Of a DNA stretch of 61,311 nt, positions 19,137-28,597 are shown piece after piece. Below the pieces are notes generated by a model, which saw nothing but the letters and a program-made list of their open reading frames with translations, was not told where the DNA came from and ran no database searches. Position numbers and translations under genes: made by a program. Position 1 is the first letter of the stretch. Each line of letters starts with the position of its first letter. Source of the DNA: an uncultured Bacteroidales bacterium (GTDB lineage Bacteria; Bacteroidota; Bacteroidia; Bacteroidales; Paludibacteraceae); contig CAIKVR010000175.1 in assembly GCA_903830915.1 (NCBI GenBank), positions 1 through 61,311 on the forward strand, given 5' to 3'.

Positions 19137-22085
19137 TTACATTATCACAAGTTTTTTAGAAATACGATTCAAACCATCATCTATGGTAATTATATATATC
19201 CCTTTTGCATAAGATGATACATTTATTGTATCAGAATTGGGATTTAATTCTGAAGTGAAAAAATTACGACCATTCAGATCAAATATCTGTACTTTAATCA
19301 GGTTTGAAAGCTCTATAGATTGATTTGAAGAAAATTTCACAACACCATTTGAAGGATTTGGATAAATACTTAAACCGTCATTACTTGAATTATTCTCAAC
19401 CAATCCGGATATTATTTTTTTTGTTAAGGGTGAACACCCAACTAAATCAACAGCATTGCTTATCAAATATGTATTAGTAGAGATTGAACCTTGAAAATTA
19501 ATAGTAGATAAGTCATTAGCAATTGCATGACTTAAAGTGCACCCACCTCTTTGAAACATATTTTCAATCTTAACCACGGCATTACCATTGGCTATAACAA
19601 AATTATTCAATGATATGGTCTGATAACCGGATTGAATCAATAGCTGTCCGTTATTTATTTTGTAACCAGTATCCGGTGAAGCAAAACTTATCGTATTAAT
19701 TATACTTATTTTCCCTTTAGATGAAGCGCTTAAATCAAACCTACCAAATGAAGCGTCTGACATCGCAATCGGGTGATAGGTATTAGCAACTACTTTCAGG
19801 TCAATATCTCCATTAGATGCTACTTCATAAAAATTATCTCCTTCACCACCACTTAGTAGTGACACCATCTTCGGAGAGCCTTTAACTATAAATCCTTTAA
19901 ATGGACTATTATAGAAGTTGGCATAGAAACTGATAGACCCATCGCCGTACACATTGCAAGCAGTTCCCTTTGGATATAATTTAACGTATTCGGTAGCTAA
20001 AGGGGCCGTATATTTTATGCCGTTTGATATGGTGCTCGAACTATTGAATAAACTCCAATCCAACGCGCCCCTAATTCCCCTGAAATACACGGGATTTGTT
20101 TGCATATTCTCAATCTTAGTCGGATTAACACCCGCAAAAACACTTAAACAATTCCCTAAAGGTGTAGCAAAATAAAAATCAATAAAATGACCACCACCAC
20201 TAACTGAGTTGAAATCAATGCCATTGTTTGCATTAGGAATCACAACATTTTGAATCCAACAATTTGATCCTGTAGCTCGTATGATGTAGGGTAGGTCATA
20301 AATTATCGAATCTCCTTTCAGTTCGTTATACTTTTGTTGTGGCCTGTATATAAGCAGCCCACGTACACCTGAATTTTCTTTCAGTGAAATAAAAGCCGAA
20401 TCACCCGGTTTCGAGAGATCCAGATAACTTAGCAATATACTTCGAAAATTGTCAGTTATGGCAGGCAAATCATGCACACCCCTTAGTTCAACTCCACTTG
20501 GAATTATTAAATTTCCATTCACACGATAGGCACCACCAGGTACATATACTATTCCACCACCATTATTTTCTGCAGCTTTTAAAGCAGCCCTAAAAGCGTA
20601 TGTATTATCAGTTACAATGTCCCCTTTTGCCCCATAATCTTTTACATTAAATAAGCTCGCATTGTCAATTTTACTTGGTAATGGGCGAACTGCAAATTGA
20701 TAGGTTTCTAATTGAGGATCCGTTCCAGTATTACTTGAGGAGGAATCAATGACAATATTTGTGTAATTCTTATTCTCTGAGATTATTTTGGGAGTATTGT
20801 TCAAATATATATTTCCCGAAATTGCAGCTTGCAAAACACCAGAATACATATAAATGTGATTTTGAGTACTACTAAAAGCCTGAGGCTTAATGAATCTACA
20901 CCCCAACACCATTAAATTTCCACTTTTCTTTGTAATGGCGTTTGTATCTTGCCAATCTAAAAAATCACACTTTGTAAATCCCAGTGCGCCTGACTCACTA
21001 TAAATAAGCGTCCCTGTACTTTTGAAACTACAACTATCAAATATTAATGCATCATCACTACTCTGACTTAAGGCAATACAATTGATCCCATCCACATCTA
21101 TAGTCCCTTTTGAAAAAGCCCAACCTTGAATTTTATATACATCGGCATTAATGCCAACTCTGCATTTAGATATATTGAAATCGTACAATTTCATATTGCT
21201 TTGCCCGGCTATTCCATTATCCAAAGCGCCTATAAAAATTCCAGTATCATAACCACTAATTTCAAGACTGCCAATAATTCCATTATCACTATTAGCAAAC
21301 TCAATCCCAACACTATTCATAGCACGAATACAGGTAAGGATTTCAAGTTGTGTTGGTGCATTAGCCAGTCCTGATTGTGCCCAATATTGAGGAGAAAAAT
21401 GAACATTACTTATACGAGGTACAGCTGCTGCCTTGTTCAATCTCACACCTTTGTATAATGGGGAACCATATACATTTCTCATATTGGGGTAACCAATAGT
21501 TAATGAGTCTGGTTCATACCTAACACCTTGATAGGAATTTATTAAACTAATATTCTGTACCGTTTGCAATTGTCCTTTACAACGGATGGTATAAGGATAT
21601 GCAACTGGAGAATTTGCATTTTGCTCGGGATAAAAAATGCTCAAATCACGAATTCCGGTTCCACTTGCTAAAAGAATTGGGGAGTCTGCATCAGGGTTAG
21701 CTTTCGAGTTATAAATGCAAAGAATCGTACCTTTTACACTTTTATCAACATCGGTTGGTTTTTTCCAATCCCCCCTCAAAGTTACTCCTTCTTTCCAAAC
21801 TAAATTACCATTAATTCTATATTGACCCTCAGGCAAATAAACAATCCCACCAAGAGTTGCCGCGCAATCATTCATGGCACTTTGTATAGCAAAAGTGGCA
21901 TCGTTCACACCTGTTTTATCTGCATTATAAGGTGATAAAGTTGCATCGTATGACACAACAGGAACATCCCAATCGGAATACTTAGTAGTCACAACTTGGG
22001 GCTTTCCTTGCGTAAATTGCGCCTTTACAGGGAATGAAAATTGACAAAAAAAGATTACAACTAAATAAAAAATTATTTTCTTCAT
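19137..22085 (-). CDS. Secreted tandem beta-helix protein (pectate-lyase-superfamily type) with T9SS sorting domain
   Basis: The protein has 982 residues from the ATG at 22085, which gives a standard signal peptide (MKKIIFYLVV... VKAQ). Two halves each begin like the pectate-lyase-superfamily N-terminal cap: first TGVNDATFAIQSAMNDCAAT with GGIVYLPEGQYRINGNL, then again FNVKDYGAKGDIVTDNTYAF with GGGIVYVPGGAYRVNGNL. The protein therefore appears to be an internal duplication of a right-handed parallel beta-helix. The last 80 residues (IYPNPSNGVVKFSSN to KKLVIM) are a type A T9SS sorting domain, so it should be exported to the cell surface. The family includes polysaccharide lyases and hydrolases, but I cannot assign catalytic residues. 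It may be the surface endo-acting enzyme of this locus, which is inference. Confidence 0.8.
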   Translation of the reverse strand: MKKIIFYLVVIFFCQFSFPVKAQFTQGKPQVVTTKYSDWDVPVVSYDATLSPYNADKTGVNDATFAIQSAMNDCAATLGGIVYLPEGQYRINGNLVWKEGVTLRGDWKKPTDVDKSVKGTILCIYNSKANPDADSPILLASGTGIRDLSIFYPEQNANSPVAYPYTIRCKGQLQTVQNISLINSYQGVRYEPDSLTIGYPNMRNVYGSPLYKGVRLNKAAAVPRISNVHFSPQYWAQSGLANAPTQLEILTCIRAMNSVGIEFANSDNGIIGSLEISGYDTGIFIGALDNGIAGQSNMKLYDFNISKCRVGINADVYKIQGWAFSKGTIDVDGINCIALSQSSDDALIFDSCSFKSTGTLIYSESGALGFTKCDFLDWQDTNAITKKSGNLMVLGCRFIKPQAFSSTQNHIYMYSGVLQAAISGNIYLNNTPKIISENKNYTNIVIDSSSSNTGTDPQLETYQFAVRPLPSKIDNASLFNVKDYGAKGDIVTDNTYAFRAALKAAENNGGGIVYVPGGAYRVNGNLIIPSGVELRGVHDLPAITDNFRSILLSYLDLSKPGDSAFISLKENSGVRGLLIYRPQQKYNELKGDSIIYDLPYIIRATGSNCWIQNVVIPNANNGIDFNSVSGGGHFIDFYFATPLGNCLSVFAGVNPTKIENMQTNPVYFRGIRGALDWSLFNSSSTISNGIKYTAPLATEYVKLYPKGTACNVYGDGSISFYANFYNSPFKGFIVKGSPKMVSLLSGGEGDNFYEVASNGDIDLKVVANTYHPIAMSDASFGRFDLSASSKGKISIINTISFASPDTGYKINNGQLLIQSGYQTISLNNFVIANGNAVVKIENMFQRGGCTLSHAIANDLSTINFQGSISTNTYLISNAVDLVGCSPLTKKIISGLVENNSSNDGLSIYPNPSNGVVKFSSNQSIELSNLIKVQIFDLNGRNFFTSELNPNSDTINVSSYAKGIYIITIDDGLNRISKKLVIM

Positions 22086-22189
22086 TGTATTGGTTTGTTT
22101 GTTCATAAAATTCATTTGATATTCAATTCGTCTGATATAATTTTCAATTGGTAATTAGTTATCTGATTTTATGCTGTATTCTTGAAGCA

Positions 22190-25100
22190 TTATTTAAGAA
22201 GATTATTAATCATATTACTCAGTAATTTTCCGGCAATTGGATCGGTTGTTGATTTTTCGACGGTCATGCTTGAAATTATCACTGTGCCATTATCATTAAT
22301 TTTCAAAAGCGGAAAACCTTTGATTGATTCAACATATTCCGAACGTTGTTCCATTTCGCCATTTATGTACCCGTGAATTTTGGTTTGTGAAGCCAATAAT
22401 TCCAGTTTTGGGTCGCGTTTAATTTTGAAAGAGGCTGTACAAACTGTAGGAACTTCTCTTTTATTATTATTGAAATAGCGTAATTCCAGTTCATCAATGC
22501 CTTCGAATATGTCCGATTCAGGGATCTCCATATTCGCAATATCGCCTTCAGTTGGTACAATCCAGTCGGTGATAAACTCCGGATACATTGCTTTTGAAGC
22601 ATTTTCGGAGTTCAATATCAATACTTTTCCACCTTTTGCAATCCTGTTTTTTATATCCGAAATTTCAGAATTTGAGGTATTTCTGTCTTGATTAATTCCA
22701 GAGAAAATATACAAATCGGCTTTCGTATTCAATGCATCAGTTACGTTTGAAGTCACAGTACAATTTATACCTACATAATCAAAAGCCTTTTTAATATTAT
22801 TGAAATCAACCAACACTATTTTTTTGTTGCTTGCTATGGCTTGATTGTATGACTTTTGTGCAAATAGCAACTTGTATTCGTTTGCAGAAATTACTTTTCC
22901 ATTCTCGGTCAATTCCAGCATCAACTTTCCCTCCGTTTTATTTGTAGGTAATATTTCCGGAATTGTGATTGTGGGAGAAATCCACTGACGACTATAGTTT
23001 GCAACTGTAGGAAATGACTCATTCCCAGTAGCCAACATAGTACCATTAGTATCAACTAATTTCCAAGTCAGATTTGTTGGTTGCAAGGCACTTCCATCCT
23101 CTTTATCATTTATTACGCAAACCCTAACAGGGATTTTAGTACCTGCATAAAAATGACGTCCCCATAATTCTGCCGATACTAGTACCGGTTGCATTGCCCG
23201 TTTCATGGCATAATAAGTGGGATATGGTTCAATTTTATCGGCATCGTAAACATTTCGGAACCATGTCAACAAGGCAAAATGGAGAATACCGGATGCTTTA
23301 TCGTTTGACCGGCGTAGTGCTTCGGCCAATTCGCCAGTGATAAACGATTGTACATTTAGAAAAGCGTTCGGGTCCCCATAAGCATAAGCCTGATCTCCAA
23401 TCAAAACCTGTGGATTTTGGTGTACAAGTGTATAAAATCGTGTGGCATGACCAGTTTCATTGGTTGGATAACCTGTTGACATCTCCTGACTAATCAACGG
23501 ACGACCTTCATTGCGATTATCTCGTTGAAATTCACCATTAAACTGCTTGAAAACAGTATGATTGTACCAGTTTGTATAAGCATGAATATCGTCGATATCT
23601 CCATCGTCGATGGTTTTGAAGAAGTCACTGCCGAATTTCTTTTCATTTCGTTTGTAATTTGAATCGAAACAAACCGGACGGGTTGTATCGATCTGCTTCA
23701 TTCTCTTCACAACATCCGAAATAATTTTCATCTTTAATTTAGCTGTTTCAAGATTCGGCTCATTATCGTAGAACTTCATTTCGTTATTTACAGTCCAAAA
23801 CAACAACGAAGGGTGATTGCGATTTTTCTTCAACAGTCGAAGAAACTCATCTGCCCACATATCAATCAGTTTTTGGTCGGGCATCGAACTATTTATCATC
23901 AACCATGGCCACGTGCCTTCGAAACTTATACCTACACCATTTTTATCGGCTGCATCCATCCAAAGCTGATTATAAGGTGTTGTGTGAGTACGTGTAACAT
24001 CCATATTTCCTGCTTTCATAAGCTGATAAAAAGTATTTGCCAGTTTTTCATCATTGGGTGCTAACGCAAAAGGTGTGTGGTTGCCACCACGAAGCCAATA
24101 AGGATTTCCGTTCAGATACAAAAGTCCGTTTTTCGATTCAAATGTGCGGAAACCTGAAGTGATTGTCGTTTTATCAAGCTCTGATTTACCATTCAATAAT
24201 GTAAAACTAAAATCATAGAGATTGGGCGATTGTGGCGACCACAGTTTAGGTTTCAATCCATTTACTATTATGCTAAACATTTTCTCTTCTCCAGCTTTCA
24301 ATTCTACATTTTTGAGATTTTCAGCAGCATAAAGAGTTTGGCTGTTTGATTTGTCGGCAATAAGAGAACTAATTGAAAACCGGATAGATTTAGCACTGCT
24401 GTTTTTGGCAGTAATTTCAAATGTAGCACCAGTTAAGGTGGGCTTGATATACACATCTGAAATTTTTACCGGGTTGGCAATGATTAGTTTCACAGGCTGC
24501 CATATACCTGCAGGGTCCTCATTATAAAATCCATGTGCAATGTCTTTCAACATTTTGTTGGTAACAGGTACCGATACGGCCACATCTACAATCTTATCTG
24601 CATCGGCAATATTATTGACAAAATCCCGGGTTACTTTTACTGTAACTAAATTCCTTCCGGGTTTAAACAGATGCGTTCCATCCACTTTGAATTCTCCAAA
24701 CATACCCACATTAGCACCAGCCTTTTCACCATTTATAAATACCTCTGCTACTTTAGATACAGCATCGAATACCAATTCCATCTGTTTTCCCTTGGCATTT
24801 TCTGGTAATTCTATCCACTGTCTGTACCAGGCTGCTTTGGTTTGGCGGTAATCGAAGGTATAACCGGTACAACGCTGTGTTTCTTTATTGTAATATGAAT
24901 CTGAAACTCCTTTCGGAAACTTATTGTTATTCATTGTTTCGCCATGCAGCCAAATACGGATTGGGTTCCAAAAATTTGGAACAGACAAAATGTGCCAATT
25001 GTTATCATCAGTCGTTAGAGATATTGCTGCGTTTTGATCATTCATCTGATAAGTCGGCATAAAAAGCCAGTTCCCATTTAATGAAATTTCTGTTCTTGCA

Positions 25101-25834
25101 TTCTTGAGTGTGCTTATATTGATTGGTTTATATGCAGCACGTTCATCTTGTCGTTTTGCTTCTTTCGCCTCTTTGGTAATTATTTTTTTGTATTCCAGTA
25201 CAGGTATATTCGCTAAATAATCAGCATGAATCTCCTTAATAGATAAATTGTCGTACTCCGTTTCGAGCCAACCTCCACCCAGAATCACCTCTCCCGTGGT
25301 AGCCAATTTTGAGTTTTTGTCAGTCACATCAATACGTGGAAGTTTTTCATTGTTTAGAAATATTTGGGTTCTTGCACCACATGCAACAATTCGGAAATCA
25401 TACCAAGTATCTGTTTCAGGGTGAAAGTCAATAGGAACAACACTTAACAACTCATCTGCTCCCATATATCCCATTCGACTGAAATATAACTGATCTTGCA
25501 ATCCACCTTGAAAACCTATCACATACCGATCATTTCGATTATACGCTCTGAACCCCGACCATATTTGTACCTGACCTGCCGTTTTTGGTGAACGGGCACT
25601 GTATTTAATTTCGTAATTCGACCAATAGGTTTTTCCGAAGGTACTGTACGATTTTTTTGTCAACAGTATTCCGTGAGTAATTTTACAAGTTCCTCTACCT
25701 GTTTTCTTTAAACTAATACGATCATTTTCAAACTTTTCCTCCAACTTGAAGTTCTCATCCTGTGCCATTGATATAACAGGGGAAAAGAGAATAAAAAGAA
25801 ACAACCAGATAGAATAGTTTTTTAATCCCAACAT
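22190..25834 (-). CDS. GH2-family glycoside hydrolase with N-terminal LamG-like domain
   Basis: This is a large 1214-residue protein. A signal peptide (to SMAQ) is followed by a concanavalin/LamG-like domain (about residues 25-205, with SGFRAYNRNDRYVIG and TWYDFRIVACG). Then come the GH2 jelly roll (AEVFINGEKAG), an immunoglobulin-like domain and a TIM barrel. The acid/base is Glu685 in TVNNEM and the nucleophile Glu784 in ISQEMSTG. The final 220 residues (KIVLVDFNNIKKAFD onward) resemble a glutamine-amidotransferase-like fold often fused to GH2 enzymes. GH2 covers beta-galactosidase, beta-mannosidase and beta-glucuronidase; the sugar cannot be fixed here. The gene sits between the GH38-like and beta-helix genes with 83 and 104 bp gaps. 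Confidence 0.9.
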   Translation of the reverse strand: MLGLKNYSIWLFLFILFSPVISMAQDENFKLEEKFENDRISLKKTGRGTCKITHGILLTKKSYSTFGKTYWSNYEIKYSARSPKTAGQVQIWSGFRAYNRNDRYVIGFQGGLQDQLYFSRMGYMGADELLSVVPIDFHPETDTWYDFRIVACGARTQIFLNNEKLPRIDVTDKNSKLATTGEVILGGGWLETEYDNLSIKEIHADYLANIPVLEYKKIITKEAKEAKRQDERAAYKPINISTLKNARTEISLNGNWLFMPTYQMNDQNAAISLTTDDNNWHILSVPNFWNPIRIWLHGETMNNNKFPKGVSDSYYNKETQRCTGYTFDYRQTKAAWYRQWIELPENAKGKQMELVFDAVSKVAEVFINGEKAGANVGMFGEFKVDGTHLFKPGRNLVTVKVTRDFVNNIADADKIVDVAVSVPVTNKMLKDIAHGFYNEDPAGIWQPVKLIIANPVKISDVYIKPTLTGATFEITAKNSSAKSIRFSISSLIADKSNSQTLYAAENLKNVELKAGEEKMFSIIVNGLKPKLWSPQSPNLYDFSFTLLNGKSELDKTTITSGFRTFESKNGLLYLNGNPYWLRGGNHTPFALAPNDEKLANTFYQLMKAGNMDVTRTHTTPYNQLWMDAADKNGVGISFEGTWPWLMINSSMPDQKLIDMWADEFLRLLKKNRNHPSLLFWTVNNEMKFYDNEPNLETAKLKMKIISDVVKRMKQIDTTRPVCFDSNYKRNEKKFGSDFFKTIDDGDIDDIHAYTNWYNHTVFKQFNGEFQRDNRNEGRPLISQEMSTGYPTNETGHATRFYTLVHQNPQVLIGDQAYAYGDPNAFLNVQSFITGELAEALRRSNDKASGILHFALLTWFRNVYDADKIEPYPTYYAMKRAMQPVLVSAELWGRHFYAGTKIPVRVCVINDKEDGSALQPTNLTWKLVDTNGTMLATGNESFPTVANYSRQWISPTITIPEILPTNKTEGKLMLELTENGKVISANEYKLLFAQKSYNQAIASNKKIVLVDFNNIKKAFDYVGINCTVTSNVTDALNTKADLYIFSGINQDRNTSNSEISDIKNRIAKGGKVLILNSENASKAMYPEFITDWIVPTEGDIANMEIPESDIFEGIDELELRYFNNNKREVPTVCTASFKIKRDPKLELLASQTKIHGYINGEMEQRSEYVESIKGFPLLKINDNGTVIISSMTVEKSTTDPIAGKLLSNMINNLLK

Positions 25835-25917
25835 TATATTTAATGATTCATTTTAAGATTTAGATTGATCGTCAAAATCAACTTGTGTAATTTAATATTT
25901 TCAATTTGCTTTCAATA

Positions 25918-28572
25918 TCAAAACACAAAAGATGCAGGTACATACTTATTCAGATTGAAAGAAAATTTTCCGTTTTTCACCTCAATAGGAAGACCTTCTT
26001 TCACACCACGTAAATTTACCGGCTGAACAGATTTAACCTTTTTACCTTCAGGTAATGTAACGGTACATTGACCCGATATTCCAGCCTGTTCCCACAAACG
26101 TAGTACAGTTCCATCTCCATCTGGATTGTTACCAAATGCTGTAACCAAAATTCCAGTTCTTGAAATCGTCAATCCCTGCATTTTTGTATTCAACTTGCCC
26201 GCCTCACCTTCAGCTTCACCTACTAACAATGGAACACGAGCTTCCCAAGACTTTACTGTCATGTTGACAATTGTTTGTTCATCTTTATGTTTTGGCCACA
26301 CACGGACTCTTTCCGTCCACGAACCTTCTTGCCACAATGGGAAATTGGTATTCCACATATTATTATATAGATTAACAAAAATAGTCGGGATAGTTGGAAC
26401 GTAGTCCATTGAGAATTTCCATAAACCGGGCACTCCAAAACTTAAAAGAGGTGAATCCATAGGCGACAACACAACACCTGTATTATCAGCCTGAGTTACT
26501 GAAACACCTGTTGCCACAGCCATCAAATGACGATTGGAACCTGGAACAATATTCACAGCCGGATTAATTGGACCACCAAGACGACCGATAGTAAATGTTG
26601 GTTTATCAACCGCAAATGGAAAACACAACCATCCACCTTCTGCTTGTTTATCAGGCGTTTTATTCTCTACCTTCCATTCAACATCTACAATTGCTTCGTT
26701 TTTAGGAAATGTAAATACGAGTGTATAAGCTTCAGCAAAACCTTCAGTTTTACTGGTGGTCAGTGTAGCAATATCGGCAACATCGGAATGCGCTACTGAA
26801 ATATGCCAATCACCAGGGGTAAAGGTGAGATAGGGAACTTTTGTAGCATCAGGTATTCCGGTTTTTCCAAAATCGTCCAAACCCCAACCACTCTGAATAC
26901 GGCTATAAACACTTGTGAAACGTTTCACTTCGTTCGAGCTAAAACGCTCGTGCATAAATTGACCTAACACAAAAGGAGATGATTTATCAATCAGCTCTCG
27001 ATTGGTTTTCTTCTCTTTTAAAGAGATGATTCCACCTCTTTTTAAATCAAATTCAACAGAAAAATTGGGGGTAATTAAATTAGTTTGTTCATCATAAGAA
27101 TTTGGTCTGCTTTGAAGGCCATTTTCTAAAATTGTAACATATCCATTAGCAGGAATGTCCTTCACAAAAATAGTATTGCCATTATTGCCTGGAAGTTTTA
27201 CAAGACCCGAACGTTTCCATGGTAAAGCGTTGTAAACTACATAACGTTTACCAACAGCACTAACAGATTTAGCCAACAAATTTAAACGGAGCGATAGTTC
27301 ATCTGTTACTATTTCATTAACGTTTCGTATGTACTTTCTGTGTTCATCGTATGACTTCAACCATAAGGTTTTACTACCCCTTTGGGTGTCCGTCGCCAGA
27401 CTTTTTTTTAATTTGCTATAATCACCATCTACAGGGACTGGTTCATTTTTGGCCTCTTTAAGCCATTTTTTCCAGTCTTCACCAAAACTATATCGTGGTC
27501 CGAACGCTGCGTTCATTCCCCAGGTATGCTCACCATACAACAAGCTTTGTTCGTATGCTTTCTCTAATTTCTTAGACAATGGAGCTGTTTGAATGCCCCA
27601 CATATTTAACTGCGTATTCAACCCATCAAGTACAGGTTCCAGAGGACGGATATTTCGAGCAATTTTTGTTTCCTGAGGATTAGAAAGCAAGCCATGTATC
27701 CAAGTATCAGGTGTATCTCCTTTAATCGTTTGCAATACAGGATTTTCAGACAAAACAGCTCTTGCAAAATCATCTAAGGTACCTAAATGAATCTTTATAT
27801 TTGGCATTTCCTTTTCTGCATAAGCGAGTAACTTATCAATTTCATTTTCAGTTGGGGGTCCGTGATTATCTCCTGTCATGACCATTGCCAAATAGTTTCT
27901 ACTAGGCCAACCTGACGTTGGTTTTATATCTGAGCCGTATAATGCAGTATATTGACAAAGAATTTTTGACCCATCTGCACCCTCCCACCAAAACAATTGT
28001 GGAAAGCGGGGATATTGGCTTGATGGATTGCAACCCAATTGGAGAAATTTGACACCTGCATGACTCAATAATGTAGGCAATACCCAAGAATGACTCGGCA
28101 CATCAGTCATTTTAGCGCTAATTGGCAATGGTAATCCATAAGTTCTAGCTATTGAGGAAGAATAGCTAAAGCCTCTAACTAAATCTTCATAGTCGAGCGA
28201 CTCAGTGTGCATGGTAAATGGAAGTGCATGTACGACTAACAAACCATTTTTAATCGCATTTTCAATTCTTGATTTTCGCTCTGGTGTTTGTAAGGGTCCA
28301 AGTATCTGTGCCTGTAGTGGCCAACCTGCTAAGGTCCACGCAAAACGTTTTTCAACTGGTTGTGACGTGCTTTTTTCAATCACATTCAAAGCATTATCCA
28401 TCATTTCAGCTCTATAACGCGCAAAAACGACTTCGGGAAAATCAGTAAAACCCAAATCAAAATGAGTTTTGAAAACCACCCAAACATCAGTCACTTTCAC
28501 TCCTTCTGTTTGAGCTTTAGTTGACATTATAAGACCTAAAAGAACAAGTACAATTAAAGTTTTCCTTTTCAT
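25918..28572 (-). CDS. GH38-like secreted protein (possibly the DUF5054 group)
   Basis: The protein has 884 residues from the ATG at 28572; the frame runs two codons further to a TTG. After the signal peptide (STKAQ) the start VWVVFKTHFDLGFTDFP keeps the HxD zinc pair of GH38 (His37, Asp39), and MTDVPSHSW places an aspartate (Asp157) where GH38 has its nucleophile. Later regions read as a barrel (LYGEHTWGMNAAFGPR) followed by beta-sandwich domains (VEWKVENKTPDKQAEGGW). It resembles the group annotated as DUF5054; I am not certain of that accession. A mannosidase-like activity is plausible because the metal and nucleophile positions are kept, but specificity is unknown. It is co-oriented and 19-26 bp from the upstream esterase gene. 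Confidence 0.8.
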   Translation of the reverse strand: MKRKTLIVLVLLGLIMSTKAQTEGVKVTDVWVVFKTHFDLGFTDFPEVVFARYRAEMMDNALNVIEKSTSQPVEKRFAWTLAGWPLQAQILGPLQTPERKSRIENAIKNGLLVVHALPFTMHTESLDYEDLVRGFSYSSSIARTYGLPLPISAKMTDVPSHSWVLPTLLSHAGVKFLQLGCNPSSQYPRFPQLFWWEGADGSKILCQYTALYGSDIKPTSGWPSRNYLAMVMTGDNHGPPTENEIDKLLAYAEKEMPNIKIHLGTLDDFARAVLSENPVLQTIKGDTPDTWIHGLLSNPQETKIARNIRPLEPVLDGLNTQLNMWGIQTAPLSKKLEKAYEQSLLYGEHTWGMNAAFGPRYSFGEDWKKWLKEAKNEPVPVDGDYSKLKKSLATDTQRGSKTLWLKSYDEHRKYIRNVNEIVTDELSLRLNLLAKSVSAVGKRYVVYNALPWKRSGLVKLPGNNGNTIFVKDIPANGYVTILENGLQSRPNSYDEQTNLITPNFSVEFDLKRGGIISLKEKKTNRELIDKSSPFVLGQFMHERFSSNEVKRFTSVYSRIQSGWGLDDFGKTGIPDATKVPYLTFTPGDWHISVAHSDVADIATLTTSKTEGFAEAYTLVFTFPKNEAIVDVEWKVENKTPDKQAEGGWLCFPFAVDKPTFTIGRLGGPINPAVNIVPGSNRHLMAVATGVSVTQADNTGVVLSPMDSPLLSFGVPGLWKFSMDYVPTIPTIFVNLYNNMWNTNFPLWQEGSWTERVRVWPKHKDEQTIVNMTVKSWEARVPLLVGEAEGEAGKLNTKMQGLTISRTGILVTAFGNNPDGDGTVLRLWEQAGISGQCTVTLPEGKKVKSVQPVNLRGVKEGLPIEVKNGKFSFNLNKYVPASFVF

Positions 28573-28597
28573 TATCAATATTTAAAGATTACCTTAA

